Source: Verrucomicrobiota bacterium (GTDB taxonomy: Bacteria > Verrucomicrobiota > Verrucomicrobiia > Verrucomicrobiales > Verrucomicrobiaceae). Taken from it: 64,000 nucleotides of DNA. The translations under genes were made by a program, and so were the position numbers. The notes beneath the pieces are model-generated. The model was not told the DNA's origin and made no database searches. It was given only the letters and a program-made list of their open reading frames with translations. Every line of letters begins with the position of its first letter. The first letter of the stretch is position 1. Below are positions 58,723 to 64,000 of the stretch, piece by piece. The stretch spans positions 1 to 64,000 of the forward strand of contig CAUJJC010000351.1 in NCBI GenBank assembly GCA_963204975.1, in the 5' to 3' direction.

Positions 58723-60666
58723 TTAGATTTCAACCTGCTGTCCAAGCTCGATCACTCGCCCAACGGGAATCTGGAAATACGTGGCAGGCTGTTGGGCCAG
58801 CTTGCTGGCAAACGAGAACAGATGCTCACGCCAGCGCGCCATGCCTGGCGACTTGCTCGGAATGATGATTTCCCGGCCCAGGAAGAACGTCGCTTTCTCA
58901 GGCTCCACATCGAGGCCGTAGTTGCTGCACTGTCGAAGCAATCGCGGAACATTGGGCTTCTGCATGAAGCCGTAGCGACCCGTGACACGCCAGAACCCAT
59001 CACCGAGCTGCTCGACTTGCACACGACGGCTCGGGAGCACCCAAGGTTCATCTTCCGTCACGAGCGTCATGAAGATCACGCGCTGATGAATCGCCTGATA
59101 ATGCTTCAGGCTGTGCAGCAAAGCGACAGGCGAGCGTCCGCTCGTGCTCGTCATGAAAATCGCCGAGCCCGGCACCTTCACGATCTTGCTATGGGACAAG
59201 CTCTCGATCAGCATCTCCTGCGAGATAGCACTCCTTTCCATTGAGGCCCGCACCAACCTGCGACCCATCGCCCAGGTGGTCATCAGCGTGAAGATCACAG
59301 CACCCACAGCCAACGGGAACCAACCGCCGTCAAAGAACTTCACCAGGTTCGCACTCAGGAAAGCGAGTTCCACCGAACCAAACACAACACACAACGGCAA
59401 GGTCTTGAGCACCGACCACTTCCAAAGATGTCGTGCTGTGAAGTAGAACAGCACGGTCGTGATCAGCATGGTCATGGTCACCGCCACACCATAAGCAGCC
59501 GCCAGATTCGACGAGGTGCGGAAGGCGAGAACAAGCGCAAGGCAGGCGAGCATCAGCAGCCAGTTCACCATGGGAATGTAGATCTGGCCACGGGCATGCT
59601 CAGAGGTATGGCGAATGCTCAGACGTGGCAGATAGCCAAGCTGGACGGCGCTGAGCGTCAGCGAGTAAGTGCCCGTGATGAGCGCCTGTGAAGCAATGAC
59701 CGTGGCAGCTGTGGCGAGCAACACGAGCGGTAACGTCGCCCAGCCTGGAGCCATCTGGAAGAAGGGCGCATTCGCCAGCTCAGGACGGTGCAGGAGCAAC
59801 GCCCCTTGCCCAAGGTAGTTCAGCCCAAGAGCCGGAAACACGAGTGAGAACCAGCCCCGGCGAATCGGTCCAGCCCCGAAGTGGCCCATGTCCGCATACA
59901 GAGCCTCACCACCCGTGACCGCCAGGAACACGCTGCCCAGAATCACAAAGCCCGCATGGCCTGAGGTCATCAAGAAGTGCCAGCCATGCCAGGGATTGAT
60001 GGCGGCAAGGATCTCAGGACCATTCAGAAGCTGAAACAGCCCGAGGACTCCCAGGCTGACAAACCAGAGGCCCGTGATCGGTCCAAAGAACCGCCCCACT
60101 TTGGCTGTGCCGAGAAACTGCACCGAGAACAGCACGATCAAGATAACGATGGTGATCCCCATGATCAGCCACTGCATGTGATGCTCCCAGGCCGCTGCTT
60201 CCACTGCATCCACAGGCGTGGCTCCGAGCAGCCCGCCATCTTTGAGACCTTCTACCGCACTCAGCACAGAAATGGCAGGCGTGATGATCCCGTCACCGAA
60301 CAAAAGGGCGGCACCAAACAATCCCAGCAGCACCACCACGACCCGGCGCTTGGACGTTTCACTCATGCCATGAGAAGCCAGGGCCATCAATGAGAGCACC
60401 CCACCTTCACCCTTGTTGTCAGCGCGCAGGATGAAGACGAGGTATTTGACGCAGATGAGCAAAATCAGCGACCAGAGCACGAGCGAGACGACGCCGAGGA
60501 TGTTCGCATGGGTCGCGGCGATGTGATGGGGACTATGAGGACTGAAGCATTCCTTCAAGGTGTAGATCGGGCTTGTCCCAATGTCCCCAAACACCACCCC
60601 GAGCGCCGCGACGACGAGGGTGGCAGTGGAGAGCTTGTGGAGGCCGTGTTTATCGTTGTCGTTCAT
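58723..60666 (-). CDS. kup: KUP-family potassium transporter
   Basis: LVVAALGVVFGDIGTSPIYTLKECF; LRADNKGEGGVLSLMAL; GDGIITPAISVLSAVEGL; ALYADMGHFG. Confidence 0.96.
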   Translation of the reverse strand: MNDNDKHGLHKLSTATLVVAALGVVFGDIGTSPIYTLKECFSPHSPHHIAATHANILGVVSLVLWSLILLICVKYLVFILRADNKGEGGVLSLMALASHGMSETSKRRVVVVLLGLFGAALLFGDGIITPAISVLSAVEGLKDGGLLGATPVDAVEAAAWEHHMQWLIMGITIVILIVLFSVQFLGTAKVGRFFGPITGLWFVSLGVLGLFQLLNGPEILAAINPWHGWHFLMTSGHAGFVILGSVFLAVTGGEALYADMGHFGAGPIRRGWFSLVFPALGLNYLGQGALLLHRPELANAPFFQMAPGWATLPLVLLATAATVIASQALITGTYSLTLSAVQLGYLPRLSIRHTSEHARGQIYIPMVNWLLMLACLALVLAFRTSSNLAAAYGVAVTMTMLITTVLFYFTARHLWKWSVLKTLPLCVVFGSVELAFLSANLVKFFDGGWFPLAVGAVIFTLMTTWAMGRRLVRASMERSAISQEMLIESLSHSKIVKVPGSAIFMTSTSGRSPVALLHSLKHYQAIHQRVIFMTLVTEDEPWVLPSRRVQVEQLGDGFWRVTGRYGFMQKPNVPRLLRQCSNYGLDVEPEKATFFLGREIIIPSKSPGMARWREHLFSFASKLAQQPATYFQIPVGRVIELGQQVEI

Positions 60667-60691
60667 GACGACTCGATCATTCCCGCACTCC

Positions 60692-60740
60692 CCTTGCCCG
60701 CCAGTGAACGGCTCGCGCCGAGGCGTTAAGAAAGTGTGAA
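60692..60740 (-). promoter_or_regulatory. Putative KdpE operator/promoter upstream of kup
   Basis: TTCACA-CTTTC-TTAACG-CCTCGG ... GTTCACTGGCG, same arrangement as upstream of kdpDE. Confidence 0.6.
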
Positions 60741-60775
60741 GACCACCGTCGGACAGCAAGCCTGCGACGAACCAA

Positions 60776-62185
60776 TCAAGCGATCAAAGCACGCACCACA
60801 TCGCCGCTCACATCGGTGAGGCGGTAATCACGACCATTGAAGCGATAGGTGAGCTGTTCGTGATCGAAGCCCAGCTGATGCAGGATCGTGGCGTGCAGGT
60901 CGGGCACGGACATGCGGTTCTCGACAGCGCTGTAGCCAAACTCGTCCGTGGCCCCGTGGATCATGCCTCCTTTGATACCACCGCCAGCCATCCACATAGT
61001 GAAACCCTTGGGATGATGATCGCGACCCTTGCCATTCTCGGCGACCGGTGAACGCCCGAACTCACCGCCCCAGACGACGAGCGTGGAATCGAGCATACCG
61101 CTGATCTTCAAGTCGTCGAGCAGTGCCGCGATGGGTCCATCCGTCTCGGCGCAGTGCAGGTCGTGATTGCGCTTGAGATCATCATGCGCATCCCAGGCTT
61201 TGGGTCCTTCATTGCCTCCGCTGTAAACTTGCACAAAGCGCACGCCACGCTCCACCAGTCGGCGAGCGAGCAGGCAGTTCTTGCCGAAGTGCGCAGTCAC
61301 CGGATGGTCGAGTCCATACATCTGGCGCACGGCTTCGGGTTCACGACTGAGGTCGGTGCATTCGCTCGCACTCATCTGCATCTTGAAGGCGAGTTCATAC
61401 GAGTTGATGCGGGCCGCGAGGGAACTCTCCGCTGGATTAGCTTCGGCGAACTCGGTGTTCCATTGCTTGAGCAAGTCGAGTCGCGCACGCTGCTGGGCTC
61501 GCGACACGTTCTTCGGCGGCGTGAGGTAGGCAATGGGCTCGCCGCTGCTGCGAAAGGGAACGCCTTGGAAAGTCGCGGGCATGAAGCCATTCGACCAGTT
61601 GAGCGCGCCATTCACGGGTGCGCCTTGCTTGTCCATCAGCACCACGAACGCGGGCAAATTCTCGCTCTCGGAGCCGAGCCCATACGTCACCCACGATCCC
61701 ATGCTGGGTCGGCCCGCTTGCATGAAGCCGGTGTTCATCTGGAAGAGCGCCGGGCCATGATTATTGCTCTCGGCATGCATGGATCGAATCATGCACAGGC
61801 TGTCCGCATGGCGTGCGAGGTTGGGATACACGGAGGCCATGTCGATGCCCGCCTGACCATGCTTGGCGAAGGGGTAGTAGCTCTGCATCGCCACGTTCTT
61901 CGTTTTGCCGCCCATGAAGGCATCTTCCTTTTTCCACACCGGGATCGCCTTGCCATGCCATTTCGCGAGTTCAGGCTTGGGATCAAAGAGATCCACATGC
62001 GATGGCCCGCCATACATGAAGAGGAAGATAACGGCCTTCGCCTTCGGCGCGAAATGCGGGGCCTTCGGTGCCATCGGATTCGATGTGTTCAATACACCGT
62101 CCGCACCGAGCAACGACTGCAAGGCCAGTCCGCCGAATCCGGTTCCTGCCTGCTGAAGAATGTGTCTGCGTGTGAGCGCCTGCAT
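60776..62185 (-). CDS. DUF1501 domain-containing protein
   Basis: TRRHILQQAGTGFGGLALQSLL; FLFMYGGPSHVDLFDPKPELAKWHGK; VVWGGEFGRSPVAENGKGRDHHPKGFTMWMAGGGIKGG. Confidence 0.95.
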   Translation of the reverse strand: MQALTRRHILQQAGTGFGGLALQSLLGADGVLNTSNPMAPKAPHFAPKAKAVIFLFMYGGPSHVDLFDPKPELAKWHGKAIPVWKKEDAFMGGKTKNVAMQSYYPFAKHGQAGIDMASVYPNLARHADSLCMIRSMHAESNNHGPALFQMNTGFMQAGRPSMGSWVTYGLGSESENLPAFVVLMDKQGAPVNGALNWSNGFMPATFQGVPFRSSGEPIAYLTPPKNVSRAQQRARLDLLKQWNTEFAEANPAESSLAARINSYELAFKMQMSASECTDLSREPEAVRQMYGLDHPVTAHFGKNCLLARRLVERGVRFVQVYSGGNEGPKAWDAHDDLKRNHDLHCAETDGPIAALLDDLKISGMLDSTLVVWGGEFGRSPVAENGKGRDHHPKGFTMWMAGGGIKGGMIHGATDEFGYSAVENRMSVPDLHATILHQLGFDHEQLTYRFNGRDYRLTDVSGDVVRALIA

Positions 62186-62259
62186 CGCGTATGTGGGTGA
62201 TCAAACGCCACGAGAAGCCGGAGCTTCCATCGGTTTGCACATCCCCTTCCTTCCTCTTG

Positions 62260-62796
62260 CTAGACGAGCACCTTGATCGGCGAGATTGGATCGAGGTCGA
62301 AGACTTCATCCCCTGGAGGTCCGGGGAAGTTGTCCTCGCGGAATCGCCGCCAGGTATCCTTCGTGTGCTGGGAGAGCAGCTTCTGCGTGCCTTCACCGCA
62401 CTTGCCGCAAACCATCAGCCCATGCAGCAAACGATCCCCCTCACAGACACCCGTAAGCACAAACTCCGCTTCGTTGCCTGCGTGCTTGGCCGTGCCGCAG
62501 ACGCTGCAATGCGTGAGCCCGGACTCCAGATTCACATGCTCGTCCTGAAACTGTGCGAGCCGCTTCTTCGACTCCTGGGAAAACTCTTCCATCAACTGCG
62601 TGCGGCAGTGATCGCACAGCGCGTATTCAAAGACGCACTCGCCTTTCTTCCATGCCTTCGAGATTTGAAAGCCTCCGGGGAAGTCCTTGAGGCTCTCGCC
62701 ACACCGCGTGCAGTTCGCGAACGGCTCGTCCGTGTAGTCGGAGTTCAGCTCGCTCGGGATGGGTAGTGGCTCAGGCTCCTCGCCGAAGTTATGCAT
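62260..62796 (-). CDS. Hypothetical protein with several CxxC zinc-ribbon-like motifs
   Basis: CTRCGESL, CDHCRTQL, CSVCGTAKH, CGKCGEGTQ. Confidence 0.7.
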   Translation of the reverse strand: MHNFGEEPEPLPIPSELNSDYTDEPFANCTRCGESLKDFPGGFQISKAWKKGECVFEYALCDHCRTQLMEEFSQESKKRLAQFQDEHVNLESGLTHCSVCGTAKHAGNEAEFVLTGVCEGDRLLHGLMVCGKCGEGTQKLLSQHTKDTWRRFREDNFPGPPGDEVFDLDPISPIKVLV

Positions 62797-62845
62797 GGCG
62801 AAACAATGCTCGCGAGGCAGTCGTTTCACAGCGAAATCTCTCATC

Positions 62846-64000
62846 ATGAATCACCTTTCCCGTCTTTGTCTCACGCTCCTTCTCAGCGCAGGCTCCGCCT
62901 TCTCCCAGACTGCGGGCGATTGGTCCTACAGCCGGGCCAATGCCGCGATGACCGGCGTGTCGGGCACCACCTTGAACCTGCCTCTGCAGGAGGGCTGGAC
63001 CTTCGCCACCATCGAGAAGATGAAGGGCAAGGGCGAGATGATGCTGGCCTCCGCCGTCGTCCGCAATGGCAAGGTGTATGTGGGCAACAAGGAAGGGAAA
63101 TTCTTCTGCCTGGAGCTGTGCACCGGAAAGAAGCTCTGGGAATCGAGCGCGCCGAAAGGTTCCTTCGAGGGAGCGGCGGCGTTCAGTGGCGACCTCGTGA
63201 TCGCGGGCTGCACCGACAGCTTTGTTTATACCTGGAACGCGGAGACGGGACTGCCGAACTGGAAGTTTGAAACCCAAGGCGAGATCCACGCAGCGGTGAA
63301 CGTCTGGACCGATCCAGCGACGAAGCAGGATCGCGTGCTGATCGGCAGCTACGACAACTTCATCTACAGCCTCGATGCCAAGGACGGCAAGAAGCTCTGG
63401 GCCGTAGAGACAGGCAACTACATCAATGGTGGCTGCGCCGTCAGCCCCGATGGTAAGATCGCCCTCGGCGGATGCGATGCGGTGCTGCACATTCTCGAGG
63501 CCACCACGGGCAAGGAGATCAAGCAGATCGACGTGGGTGCCTACATCGGCAACAACGTCGCGGTGGACGCTGGCGTCGCCTACGTGAGCCACTACGGCAA
63601 TCGCGTGGGTGCCTACTCGATCACCGATGGAGCCAAGGTCTGGGAATACGGCGAGCGCGACTTCGAATTCTACGCCGCCCCAGCCCTGTTGCCCAAGATC
63701 GTCGTCGTCGGTGGCCGCGATAAACGTCTGCACGGCATCGACCGCATCACGGGCAAAGGCTTGTGGGAATACAAGTGCCGCGACCGCATCGACAGCTCGG
63801 CCGTGATCTGCGGCGAGAAGCACGCCGTGGTGGGCTGCGATGACGGCTACCTCTACGTGATCGACATCGCCACAGGCAAGGAAGCCTGGTCCTCCCAGAT
63901 CGGCGCTCCGATCAAAACCTCCCCCGCCGTCGCTGGCGACTGGATCATCATCGGAGCCGACGACGGAGTCGTCTATGCCTTCAAAAACAGCGCGGTGAAG
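62846..64000 (+). CDS. PQQ-binding-like beta-propeller repeat protein (runs off window end)
   Basis: Signal peptide; repeated GKVYVGNKEGKFFCLELCTGKKLWE / DGYLYVIDIATGKEAWSS blades; no stop before 64000. Confidence 0.9.
   Translation, partial: MNHLSRLCLTLLLSAGSAFSQTAGDWSYSRANAAMTGVSGTTLNLPLQEGWTFATIEKMKGKGEMMLASAVVRNGKVYVGNKEGKFFCLELCTGKKLWESSAPKGSFEGAAAFSGDLVIAGCTDSFVYTWNAETGLPNWKFETQGEIHAAVNVWTDPATKQDRVLIGSYDNFIYSLDAKDGKKLWAVETGNYINGGCAVSPDGKIALGGCDAVLHILEATTGKEIKQIDVGAYIGNNVAVDAGVAYVSHYGNRVGAYSITDGAKVWEYGERDFEFYAAPALLPKIVVVGGRDKRLHGIDRITGKGLWEYKCRDRIDSSAVICGEKHAVVGCDDGYLYVIDIATGKEAWSSQIGAPIKTSPAVAGDWIIIGADDGVVYAFKNSAVK

Overview
64 kb high-GC bacterial chromosomal window, consistent with Verrucomicrobiota (paired DUF1552/DUF1592, DUF1501, PVC-type cytochromes, sulfatases). 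No rRNA, no confident tRNA and no CRISPR array was seen. Housekeeping genes: manA, queA, lnt-like, pheS/pheT, proA, a macB-like ABC pair, htpG, purA, kdpD/kdpE, kup. Catabolic and exported genes: two sulfatases, a SorAB-like sulfite dehydrogenase pair, gamma-glutamyltransferase, ThuA, a lactonase and a GH99-like protein. The main accessory locus (about 27.3-35.6 kb, minus strand) is an operon-like series: a structured RNA with terminator, a 53-aa small ORF, a TSP3-repeat protein, a 2064-aa RHS protein ending in a WHH-motif nuclease-like tip, and a DUF4272-like candidate immunity gene overlapping it by 11 nt. Other notable items: a KdpE-like direct-repeat operator shared by the kdpDE and kup promoters; a compact promoter-structured RNA-terminator unit upstream of pheS; VapBC-like, MazEF-like and nucleotidyltransferase two-gene modules, each with an ATGA overlap; decayed paralog remnants (RHS and nitrilase C-terminus); and several palindromic or repeat elements. 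All calls come from reading the sequence; no searches or folding programs were run.
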